Shown here in pieces: positions 27,461 through 34,522 of a DNA stretch of 64,000 bases. Numbering within the stretch: the stretch's first letter is position 1; every line of letters starts with the position of its first letter. Both the position numbers and the translations under genes were made by a program. The notes below the pieces were generated by a model. That model worked only from the letters and a program-made list of their open reading frames with translations, ran no database searches and was not told where the DNA came from. The DNA comes from Variovorax sp. JS1663 (GTDB lineage Bacteria > Pseudomonadota > Gammaproteobacteria > Burkholderiales > Burkholderiaceae_C). Location of the stretch: positions 22,523 to 86,522 of the forward strand of contig NZ_LYMK01000030.1 of NCBI RefSeq assembly GCF_002157355.1, written 5' to 3'.

Positions 27461-27835
27461 ATGAAAAGCAACAAGCAACGCAAGGCGGAGATCAAGGCAA
27501 GGCGTCTCCAGCGGGCCGCTGCGCTGGGCGAGCTTCTGCAGGTGCAGGATGCACGCAGCCTCGTGGCCGAGCGGCCTGCCGGCGTCGAACCAGCCGACCA
27601 GGAGGTGCTCGCGCGCTACAACAACACCTACGGGCTGTTGCCCGCCTTCTATGTCGACCGTGCCTTCACCTGCCGCGACTGCGGCATCGAGGAGGTCTGG
27701 ACCGCCAAGCAGCAGAAGTGGTGGTACGAGGTGGCCCGTGGCCACATCGACAGCCAGGCAGTGCGCTGCCGCGCATGCCGGCGAGCGCTGCGAGAACAGC
27801 GCGCATCCGGTGCGAGTGGCAAGAAGGTGACGTGA
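27461..27835 (+). CDS. Small zinc-ribbon protein in rtc operon
   Basis: A 124-residue protein. The N-terminus is basic (KSNKQRKAEIKARRLQRAA), and residues about 68-110 carry two Cys pairs (CRDC and CRAC) flanking a conserved EEVWTAKQQKWWYEVARG block, as in probable zinc-ribbon families (zf-trcl type). ATG 27461 is chosen over an in-frame start at 27422 inside the HEAT gene. The basic tail plus zinc ribbon suggests binding to RNA or the ribosome. It lies between the HEAT-like gene and rtcA. Confidence 0.85.
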   Translation: MKSNKQRKAEIKARRLQRAAALGELLQVQDARSLVAERPAGVEPADQEVLARYNNTYGLLPAFYVDRAFTCRDCGIEEVWTAKQQKWWYEVARGHIDSQAVRCRACRRALREQRASGASGKKVT

Positions 27836-27877
27836 TCCCCGCACTCGAACGAACAACAAGATGAAGACAGAGGAAAA

Positions 27878-28918
27878 ATGATCGAACTCGACGGCTCGCA
27901 AGGCGAGGGAGGCGGCCAGATCCTGCGCACGGGCCTGGCGCTGGCCATGGTGACCGGGCGGCCGCTGGCCGTCGGCAACATTCGCGCGCGGCGGCCCAAG
28001 CCGGGCCTGATGCGCCAGCATCTGGCGTGCGTGAACGCCGCCGCGGAAATCAGCGATGCGCGGGTCGAAGGGGCGGTGCTGGGCTCGTCCTCGCTTCGCT
28101 TCGTCCCGGGGCCGGCGCGCCCGGGCGACTACCGCTTCGCCGTCGCCAGCGCAGGCAGCTGCATGCTGGTGCTGCAGACCGTGCTGCCCGCGCTGCTGCT
28201 GGCGGACGCGCCGAGCCGCATCGCGCTGTCCGGCGGCACGCACAACCCGATGGCGCCGCCTTTCCACTTTCTCGAGCGTGCCTATGCGCCGCTCGTGCGC
28301 TGCATGGGCGCCGATCTGCAGCTGGTGCTGCACCGCTGCGGCTTCTATCCGGCCGGCGGCGGCGCGGTCGACGCGGTCATCGTGCCGGCTGCCGGGATGC
28401 TGAAGCCCTTCGATCTGCTCACGCGCGGCGCCTTGAAGGAGGCATTTGCCGAATGCCTCGCGCCGGGGCTGGCACGGCATGTGGCTGCGCGCGAGCTCGA
28501 CACGATCGGTGCCGCGATGGGCTGGTCCGGCACGCAACTGCGCAGCGGCGTCGTGCGACAGAACGAGGGGCCGGGCAATGCACTCATGGCCACGCTGGCC
28601 TGCGAGCACGTGACGGAGGTTTTCACCGGTTTCGGCGAGAAGACGCTGTCGGCCGAGGAGGTGGCGCGCCGGCTGGTGAAGGAGCTGCGCGCCTTCCAGA
28701 CGAGCGAGGCGGCGGTCGGCCCGCACCTGGCGGATCAGCTTGCCCTGTTGCTCGCGCTTGCCGCATGGCAGAGCGGTCGGGCCGCTGCCTTCAGTTGCAG
28801 CGAGCTGACGGAGCACACGCGCACCAACTGCGCGGTGATCGAGCGCTTCCTGCCGCTGCGCTTCGCGATCGCGGACGGCGAGCGCGCCGTGACGCTGCGG
28901 GTCGAGCCGATTTCCTAG
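27878..28918 (+). CDS. rtcA: RtcA RNA 3'-terminal phosphate cyclase
   Basis: A 346-residue enzyme that converts RNA 3'-phosphate to a 2',3'-cyclic phosphate using ATP. Signatures are ELDGSQGEGGGQILRTGLALA at the N-terminus, ARRPKPGLMRQHL, the glycine-rich GGTHNPMAPPFHFL and FYPAGGGAVDAVI, and the adenylylated His in VGPHLADQLALLLALA (near residue 285). GAGGAAAA precedes the ATG. Its product is the substrate of RtcB, encoded in the same operon. It overlaps the convergent marR gene by 4 bp. Confidence 0.95.
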   Translation: MIELDGSQGEGGGQILRTGLALAMVTGRPLAVGNIRARRPKPGLMRQHLACVNAAAEISDARVEGAVLGSSSLRFVPGPARPGDYRFAVASAGSCMLVLQTVLPALLLADAPSRIALSGGTHNPMAPPFHFLERAYAPLVRCMGADLQLVLHRCGFYPAGGGAVDAVIVPAAGMLKPFDLLTRGALKEAFAECLAPGLARHVAARELDTIGAAMGWSGTQLRSGVVRQNEGPGNALMATLACEHVTEVFTGFGEKTLSAEEVARRLVKELRAFQTSEAAVGPHLADQLALLLALAAWQSGRAAAFSCSELTEHTRTNCAVIERFLPLRFAIADGERAVTLRVEPIS

Positions 28919-29364
28919 GCCAGCGGCTCCGCGTTGGCGTAGATGCGCAGCAGCATCGCGCGCAGCGTGTTCACTTCGGCTGCGCTGAAGTCCGACAGCG
29001 CCACTGCCTCGTAGTGCTTGGCGAGCGGAATGATCTCGTTCGTGAGCTCCAGTCCCAGCGGAGTGAGCGCCAGGCGGATCGCCCGCCCATCGGTGCCGCA
29101 GCGCTCGCGCACGACCAGCCCGTTGCCCGACAGCCGGTCGACGATGCGTGACAGCGCCGACAGGTCGTTGGAGGAGTGCAGCGCGAGCTCGGACAGCGTC
29201 TGGTTCGGCGTGTGCTGCAGCGAGGCGCAGACGCGCCATTCGACGAGGCTCAGGCCGTAGGGCTTGAGTGCCTTGGAGAAGGCATTGCCCATGCGTGCGC
29301 CGGCGCGCGCCAGCAGAAAGGGGATGGCCTTCTCCAGGTCGTGGTCGGGGGGCAGGGTTTTCAT
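28915..29364 (-). CDS. MarR-family regulator of divergent aromatic-acid operon
   Basis: A 149-residue MarR protein with a central wHTH (WRVCASLQHTPNQTLSELALHSSNDLSALSRIVDRLSGNGLV, about residues 44-85) and the beta-wing RERCGTDGRAIRLALTPLG. The divergent Bug-decarboxylase-monooxygenase operon and two TTGAA/TTCAA palindromes in the shared 72-bp gap indicate local control with autoregulation. The likely effector is an aromatic acid such as a hydroxybenzoate. Confidence 0.93.
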   Translation of the reverse strand: MKTLPPDHDLEKAIPFLLARAGARMGNAFSKALKPYGLSLVEWRVCASLQHTPNQTLSELALHSSNDLSALSRIVDRLSGNGLVVRERCGTDGRAIRLALTPLGLELTNEIIPLAKHYEAVALSDFSAAEVNTLRAMLLRIYANAEPLA

Positions 29365-29372
29365 GGGTATTT

Positions 29373-29388
29373 ACTTGAAAGTTCAAGT
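29373..29388. promoter_or_regulatory. MarR operator site 1
   Basis: ACTTGAAAGTTCAAGT, arms ACTTGAA/TTCAAGT, 8 bp upstream of the marR start codon. TTGAAA inside it could serve as a -35 box for the rightward operon. Confidence 0.75.
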
Positions 29389-29406
29389 ATAAAGTGTCTT
29401 TAAATG

Positions 29407-29420
29407 CTTGAATATTCAAG
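29407..29420. promoter_or_regulatory. MarR operator site 2
   Basis: CTTGAATATTCAAG, a perfect 14-bp palindrome matching the arms of site 1. The centres are 33 bp apart, about three helical turns, so two dimers would bind on the same face. It ends 16 bp before the Bug start codon and should block rightward transcription. Confidence 0.78.
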
Positions 29421-29436
29421 TAAATAGGAGGCGGCC

Positions 29437-30423
29437 ATGAAACACTTTCATCCTCGGCGCGCGGTGCTTGCGCTGTTGCTCTCATCGTTGCTGCCGGCAG
29501 CGGCCGTGGCCCAGGGCACCTCGTCCAGGTGGCCGGCGCAGCCGGTGCGCTTCGTGGTTCCCTTCCCGGCGGGCTCGGCGCCCGACGTGCTGATCCGCCA
29601 TGTCGGCGCCAAGCTCGGCGAGAAGTGGGGCCAGAGCGTGGTGGTCGACAACAAGCCCGGCGGCAGTGGGGTGATCGGCATGAACACTCTTCTCGCCGCG
29701 CCTGCGGACGGCAGCACCTTCGGCTTCGTCCAGGGCTCGGCGATCTCGGTCGCGCCGAGCACGATCAAGGGCGTGAGCTACGAATTCAACCGCGACTTCG
29801 TGCCGGTCACGCTCGCCGCGGTGGCGCCCTTCATGCTGGCGGTGCCGGGCGATTCGCCCTACAGGACCCTGGCCGACTTCATCGCCGCCGCGAGGGCGAA
29901 GCCGCAGAGCGTCGAGGTGGCCGACAACGGCCGCGGCACGGCGCCGCACCTGGCGTCGGCGCTGCTGGGGCTTCAGTCGGGCGCGCAGTTCCTGGAGGTG
30001 CACTACCCCGGCGGCGCACAGGCCATGCAGGCCACGCTGGGCGGGCAGACCAAGATGATGGTCGAGACCTACAACGTGCTGGCGGGCAATGTGCAGGCCG
30101 GCCGGATGCGCATCCTCGCGAGCATGGGCGACCGGATCGAGCCGGGGCTCGAATCCTTTCCGCTGGCCAGCGGCACCGTGCCAGGCGCCGTGGCGCACGG
30201 CTGGTTCGCGGTGATCGCGAAGAAGGGCGTGGACCCGGCCATCCTGGCCCGGCTCAACAAGGACATGGGCGAGGCCCTGCTGCTGCCCGACGTGGTCGCC
30301 AAGTCGCGCGAGCTGGGCACCTACCCGCGGCCGGGCACGCCCGAGCAACTGGCGCACTACATCGCCGAGGACCGCAGGACCTGGCAGGCGGTGCTGGACA
30401 AGCTCAACATCAAACCGGAGTGA
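29437..30423 (+). CDS. Bug/TctC-family periplasmic solute-binding protein
   Basis: A 328-residue receptor with a leader ending near AAVAQGT (residue 25), then VRFVVPFPAGSAPDVLIR and VDNKPGGSGVIGMNTL. AGGAGG lies 5 bp before ATG 29437. First gene of the MarR-controlled operon, followed 7 bp later by a decarboxylase-like gene, so the ligand is probably a hydroxybenzoate-type aromatic acid. Confidence 0.92.
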   Translation: MKHFHPRRAVLALLLSSLLPAAAVAQGTSSRWPAQPVRFVVPFPAGSAPDVLIRHVGAKLGEKWGQSVVVDNKPGGSGVIGMNTLLAAPADGSTFGFVQGSAISVAPSTIKGVSYEFNRDFVPVTLAAVAPFMLAVPGDSPYRTLADFIAAARAKPQSVEVADNGRGTAPHLASALLGLQSGAQFLEVHYPGGAQAMQATLGGQTKMMVETYNVLAGNVQAGRMRILASMGDRIEPGLESFPLASGTVPGAVAHGWFAVIAKKGVDPAILARLNKDMGEALLLPDVVAKSRELGTYPRPGTPEQLAHYIAEDRRTWQAVLDKLNIKPE

Positions 30424-30430
30424 AGAACCC

Positions 30431-31402
30431 ATGAAGGACAAGATTGCCCTCGAGGAGCATTTCGCCATCGACCTGACGATCGGCGACTCGGAGGTCTATG
30501 CGCGGCCCGAGGTCTGGACCGGCCTGCGCGGCAAGCTGCTCGACTTCGAGCAGCAGCGCATCGAGCAGATGGATGCCTGGGGCACCGCGTACTCGATCCT
30601 CTCGCTCAATTCGCCCGCCGTGCAGGGCATCGCCGACGCGGCGCGGGCCATCGAGGTGGCGCGGCGCGCGAACGACGTGCTGGCCGAGCAGATCGCGCGC
30701 CGGCCGCAGCGCTTCGGCGGCTTCGCCGCGCTGCCCATGCAGGACCCGGAGGTCGCCGCTCGCGAGCTGGAGCGCTGCGTGACGCAGCTGGGCTTCCACG
30801 GCTTCCTGGTCAACGGCTTCTCGCAGGTGGGCGACGAGCGCACGGTGGCGTATTACGACGCGCCGCAGTACGCGGACTTCTGGGCCGCGGCCGCCGCATT
30901 GGGCAAGCCCTTCTACATGCACCCGCGCGACCCGCTGCCGGCGCGCGAGCCGATCTACGACGGCGCGCACTGGCTGACGGGGCCGACCTGGGCCTTCGCG
31001 GTGGAGACCAGCATCCATGCGCTGCGGTTGATGTCCAGCGGGCTGTTCGACCGGCATCCCGCGCTGCAGATGATCCTCGGCCATTTCGGCGAGGGCATTC
31101 CCTTCAACATCTGGCGCGTGGACCACATCCTGCGCAAGGGCCGCCGCGGCATGCCCTGCGACCGCGAGATCGGCGACTACCTGCGCAGCAACGTGCACGT
31201 CACGACCAGCGGCAACTTCCGCACGCCGACCCTGCTGTCCACCTTGCTCGAGATGGGGAGCGACCGCATCATGTATTCCGTGGACTATCCCTTCGAGAAG
31301 CACGAGGACGCCGCGCGCTGGTTCGACCACTGCGAGATCAGCGAGAACGACCGGCGCAAGATCGGGCGCGACAACGCGCGCACCCTCTTCGGACTGCCAT
31401 GA
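30431..31402 (+). CDS. Gamma-resorcylate / dihydroxybenzoate decarboxylase-like amidohydrolase
   Basis: A 323-residue amidohydrolase_2 protein that resembles gamma-resorcylate (2,6-dihydroxybenzoate) decarboxylases along its length: KIALEEHFAI at the start (metal Glu/His), ILSLNSPAVQ, LVNGFSQVGDE, FYMHPRDPLP (His near 164), LGHFGEG (His near 218) and YSVDYPFE (Asp near 285). These enzymes remove CO2 reversibly from ortho-hydroxybenzoates. It is coupled by a 4-bp overlap to a flavin monooxygenase. The substrate could be a resorcylate, dihydroxybenzoate or a related acid. Confidence 0.88.
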   Translation: MKDKIALEEHFAIDLTIGDSEVYARPEVWTGLRGKLLDFEQQRIEQMDAWGTAYSILSLNSPAVQGIADAARAIEVARRANDVLAEQIARRPQRFGGFAALPMQDPEVAARELERCVTQLGFHGFLVNGFSQVGDERTVAYYDAPQYADFWAAAAALGKPFYMHPRDPLPAREPIYDGAHWLTGPTWAFAVETSIHALRLMSSGLFDRHPALQMILGHFGEGIPFNIWRVDHILRKGRRGMPCDREIGDYLRSNVHVTTSGNFRTPTLLSTLLEMGSDRIMYSVDYPFEKHEDAARWFDHCEISENDRRKIGRDNARTLFGLP

Positions 31403-32604
31403 TCCGCGCCAAGGACCCTCGCCCCGTGCTGGTGGCCGGCGGCGGCATCGGCGGACTGGCGGCCGCGCTCGCGCTGGTGCGCGAGGGCTATCGCGTGAAG
31501 GTGATCGAGCAGTCGGCGCAGATCGGCGAGATCGGCGCCGGCATCCAGCTCAGCCCGAACGCCTTCGCGGCCTGCGACGCGCTCGGCGTCGGCGCCAACC
31601 TGCGCGCCCGGGCGGTCTACACCGACGAGATGGTGATGTTCGACGCCATTGACGCCAGGCGGGTGATTTCCATCGCGCTCGATGCGCGCTTCCGGGAACG
31701 CTTCGGCAATCCTTACGCGGTGATCCACCGCGCCGACATCCACGGCGCCCTGCTCGAGGGCGTGCAGGCCACCACCGACGGCATCGAGTTCATCACCTCG
31801 ACCAAGGTGGTGCACGTCGACCAGGACGAGGAGGGCGTGACGCTGATCGACGCGCAGGGCGGCCGCCACCAGGGCCAGGCCGTGATCGGCTGCGACGGCG
31901 TGCGCTCGGCGGTGCGCCAGCAGTACGTGGGCGACGGCATCCGCGTCTCGGGCCACGTGGTGTTCCGCGCGGTGATCGACACGGCCGAGTTCCCCGAGGC
32001 GCTGCGCTACACAGCGCCCTGCATCTGGGTGGGGCCGAACTGTCACCTGGTGCACTACCCGCTCAAGGGCGGCGACAAGTTCAACCTGGCCGTCACCTTC
32101 CACAGCGAGCGGCCCGAGGAGTGGGGCTCGATGGAGGGCGATCCCGCCGAGGTGCAGCGCTACTTCCGCGCGACCTGCGGCGAGGCGCAGCAGATCCTGC
32201 GCATCCCCAAGGCCTGGAAGCGCTATTCGACCGCCGACCGTGACCCGATCGAGCGCTGGAGCTTCGGCCGCGCCACGCTGCTCGGCGATGCCGCGCATCC
32301 GATGGTGCAGTACCTGGCCCAGGGCGCCTGCATGGCCTGCGAAGACGCGGTCACACTGGCGCTCGCGCTGCGGCGCGAGGACGGCGACTGGACGCGCGCG
32401 CTGGCCCTCTACGAGCGCTCGCGCGTGGCACGCACCGCGCGCGTGGTGCTGTCGGCGCGCGAGATGGGCCGCATCTACCACGCCAAGGGCGTCGAGCGCC
32501 TGGTGCGCAACGAGATGTGGAAGGGCCGTCCGCAGGAGCGCTTCTACGACGCGCTCGAGTGGCTGTACGGCTGGACGGCGGGGAGCTGCCTGGCGGAGGA
32601 TTGA
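31399..32604 (+). CDS. FAD monooxygenase, 3-hydroxybenzoate 6-hydroxylase-like
   Basis: A 401-residue single-component aromatic hydroxylase. It shows GGGIGGLAAALALVREG (FAD Rossmann motif, about residues 14-30), the DG motif VIGCDGVRSAVRQ near 162-174 and GDAAHPMVQYLAQGACMACEDA near 296-315, all as in salicylate and 3-hydroxybenzoate 6-hydroxylases. It overlaps the decarboxylase gene by ATGA. The 3HB6H class makes gentisate, but no gentisate dioxygenase is in the window, so ring cleavage must be encoded elsewhere if this is the activity. Confidence 0.9.
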   Translation: MIRAKDPRPVLVAGGGIGGLAAALALVREGYRVKVIEQSAQIGEIGAGIQLSPNAFAACDALGVGANLRARAVYTDEMVMFDAIDARRVISIALDARFRERFGNPYAVIHRADIHGALLEGVQATTDGIEFITSTKVVHVDQDEEGVTLIDAQGGRHQGQAVIGCDGVRSAVRQQYVGDGIRVSGHVVFRAVIDTAEFPEALRYTAPCIWVGPNCHLVHYPLKGGDKFNLAVTFHSERPEEWGSMEGDPAEVQRYFRATCGEAQQILRIPKAWKRYSTADRDPIERWSFGRATLLGDAAHPMVQYLAQGACMACEDAVTLALALRREDGDWTRALALYERSRVARTARVVLSAREMGRIYHAKGVERLVRNEMWKGRPQERFYDALEWLYGWTAGSCLAED

Positions 32605-32696
32605 CGGGGCGCCCCCACGGCGATGCGGGCCGGCGCTTCCTGCTACGCTTGCCGCCTCCGCCCGGCCGCGCCGGGTGGCTTCTTCCCGCATCCCCC

Positions 32697-33455
32697 ATGG
32701 CGCTTCCCATCATCAGCGACTGGCATTTCTATGCCGTCGCCATCCCTGCCGTGCTCATGCTCGGCGTCAGCAAGAGCGGCTTCGGCGCCGGCTTCGGCTC
32801 GCTGGCGGTGCCGATGCTGGCCCTGGCCGTCACCGTGCCGCAGGCGGCCGCGATCCTGATGCCGGTGCTGCTGCTGATGGACCTGCTCGGCCTGGCCGCC
32901 TTCCGCCGCGATTTCGACCGCGCGCTGCTCTGGTTCCTGATTCCCTTCGGCCTGCTGGGCACGCTGATCGGCGCGGCGCTGTTCCACGTACTGCCGGCGC
33001 ACCAGGTGGCGGGCATCGTCGGCGTCTTCACGCTGTTGTTCCTGGCGCAGCGCCTGCTGTTCCCGCCGCGATCCGACACCGTGCCGCCATCCAAAACAAC
33101 GGGTGCGGTACTTACCGCGATCGGCGGCTTCACCAGCTTCATCGCGCACGCCGGCGGGCCTCCGGTGAACGCGTACGTGATCCCGCTGCGGCTCACGCCG
33201 ATCGCCTACACCGCGACCATGGCCTATTTTTTCTTCGTGGTGAACCTGAGCAAGTGGGTTCCCTATGCCTGGCTGGGCCTGCTCGACTGGCGCAACATGG
33301 CGACCTCGCTGGTGCTGTTGCCGATCGCGCCGCTGGGCGTGTGGCTCGGCATCCGGATCGCGCGCCGCATCGATGCGGTGTGGTTCTACCGTTTTGTGTA
33401 CCTCGGTATGCTTTTGACCGGACTCAAGCTCAGCTGGGACGGCTTCGCGGGCTGA
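32697..33455 (+). CDS. TSUP (TauE/SafE) family permease
   Basis: A 252-residue membrane protein with about 8 hydrophobic spans and the conserved GVSKSGFGAGFGSLAVPML (about 23-41) and FIAHAGGPPVNAY (about 148-160) halves of the TauE/SafE family. These carry sulfonates, sulfite or organic acids. It starts 92 bp after the monooxygenase and may be part of the same unit; an export or uptake role for an aromatic acid is an inference. Confidence 0.88.
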   Translation: MALPIISDWHFYAVAIPAVLMLGVSKSGFGAGFGSLAVPMLALAVTVPQAAAILMPVLLLMDLLGLAAFRRDFDRALLWFLIPFGLLGTLIGAALFHVLPAHQVAGIVGVFTLLFLAQRLLFPPRSDTVPPSKTTGAVLTAIGGFTSFIAHAGGPPVNAYVIPLRLTPIAYTATMAYFFFVVNLSKWVPYAWLGLLDWRNMATSLVLLPIAPLGVWLGIRIARRIDAVWFYRFVYLGMLLTGLKLSWDGFAG

Positions 33456-33544
33456 AAACGCGCACTGATAAAGGCCTCTCAGCGGCCGTGTAATGCAAAG
33501 CTCTACGATTGCCGGGCCTGGGCCGGGTGTGCAATATTTCACGA

Positions 33545-33784
33545 ATGTCCGAGTCGACAACAACGCCCGCCAAACTCGAGGATTCCGAACTGCAAACGCT
33601 TGCGGTGGAGTGGCGCATCCGCGCCATGCAGGGTGACAAGCTCGCGCATCGCATGGCCCAGGCGCTCGAAGCCGAGCAGCGCCGTCGGATTCGGGACACG
33701 GGCCTGCAGCCGCTGCCGCCTGCGCGCTCTTCCGGCGCCTCGCCATGGTGGAAGTTCTGGCGCCGCCGCCGCATGCACTCCTGA
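33545..33784 (+). CDS. Small hypothetical protein
   Basis: A 79-residue basic protein, not recognised. It has a helical middle (LEDSELQTLAVEWRIRAMQGDKLAHRMAQALEAEQ, partly coiled-coil-like), a Pro/Ser linker and the C-terminal tail WWKFWRRRR, which could bind membranes or nucleic acids. The WRIRAMQGD and EAEQRRR blocks look conserved-protein-like. The start lies 89 bp after the TSUP gene. Coding character is supported mainly by third-position GC bias and by its spacing to the next small gene. Confidence 0.6.
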   Translation: MSESTTTPAKLEDSELQTLAVEWRIRAMQGDKLAHRMAQALEAEQRRRIRDTGLQPLPPARSSGASPWWKFWRRRRMHS

Positions 33785-33787
33785 TCC

Positions 33788-34036
33788 ATGGACTTTGCGG
33801 TTGCGCTCGCATTGGTGAGCCTGCTTCTGGCCACCCTTCTCTCGAATGTGCTGGCGCGCCAGCGCGAGCGGCTGGTGGAATTCGATCCCGTCACCCACGA
33901 GGCGCGCGAACTGCTGCTGCGCGAGCGTGCGGCGCCGGTGCCGCTGTGTCCCACGCTGGGGCCTGAGCACTGGGCCCGCATTAGAGATAGATCTTCTGCA
34001 GCAGCCGGATCAGCGTTTCCCGCTCTCGCGCGGTGA
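33788..34036 (+). CDS. Small membrane-anchored hypothetical protein
   Basis: An 82-residue open frame starting 3 bp after the previous small gene. Residues 3-22 (FAVALALVSLLLATLLSNVL) form one membrane span, followed by a charged stretch. The last 19 residues overlap the stop region of the convergent marR gene, which lowers confidence. No family recognised. Confidence 0.45.
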   Translation: MDFAVALALVSLLLATLLSNVLARQRERLVEFDPVTHEARELLLRERAAPVPLCPTLGPEHWARIRDRSSAAAGSAFPALAR

Positions 34037-34463
34037 GGCGCGCGCTGGCTTCGTTCTCCAGCTCCACCACCGTGCGCTCGGCCTCGCGCACCAGCGTCTC
34101 GCCGGCCGGCGTCAGGTACAGGCCGATGGCACGGCCGTCGTAGGGGTGGGGGCGGCGCTCGATCAGGCCGCGGCCGTCCATGGTGGAGATCAGGTTCACC
34201 AGGTTGGGTGGCAGGATGTCCAGCGTGGCGCAGAGCTGGCGCGAGGTGGCGCCAGGGTTGTGCGCCAGCAGCGAGAGCACCGAGAAGTCCACCTGCTTGA
34301 GGCCGTATACCGTCATCCGCTCCGCGAACACCGTGCTCACCGTGAGCCAGGCGCGCCGCGCGTTGTAGCCGACCAGCGATTCGAGCATCTGGGTGTCGAG
34401 CCGTTCCGAGCGGGTCGGATGGGTGGTGATCGCGGTGGCTGCTTTCTTGCGTGGGGCGGTCAT
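33981..34463 (-). CDS. MarR-family regulator at end of hydroxycinnamate operon
   Basis: A 160-residue MarR protein with wHTH at about residues 58-105 (DFSVLSLLAHNPGATSRQLCATLDILPPNLVNLISTMDGRGLI) and wing RRPHPYDGRAIGLYLTPAG. It lies 59 bp after the acyl-CoA dehydrogenase on the same strand, closing the feruloyl-CoA synthase operon. Hydroxycinnamate operons are commonly controlled by MarR repressors that respond to hydroxycinnamoyl-CoA (FerR/FerC, CouR), so it is the likely reader of the palindrome at 42484. Confidence 0.92.
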   Translation of the reverse strand: MTAPRKKAATAITTHPTRSERLDTQMLESLVGYNARRAWLTVSTVFAERMTVYGLKQVDFSVLSLLAHNPGATSRQLCATLDILPPNLVNLISTMDGRGLIERRPHPYDGRAIGLYLTPAGETLVREAERTVVELENEASARLTARERETLIRLLQKIYL

Positions 34464-34522
34464 GGCCGAAGCCTAACTGCCTTTGCGCGGCAGCCGCATC
34501 GGTGCATGTCCCCTACGTTCTT

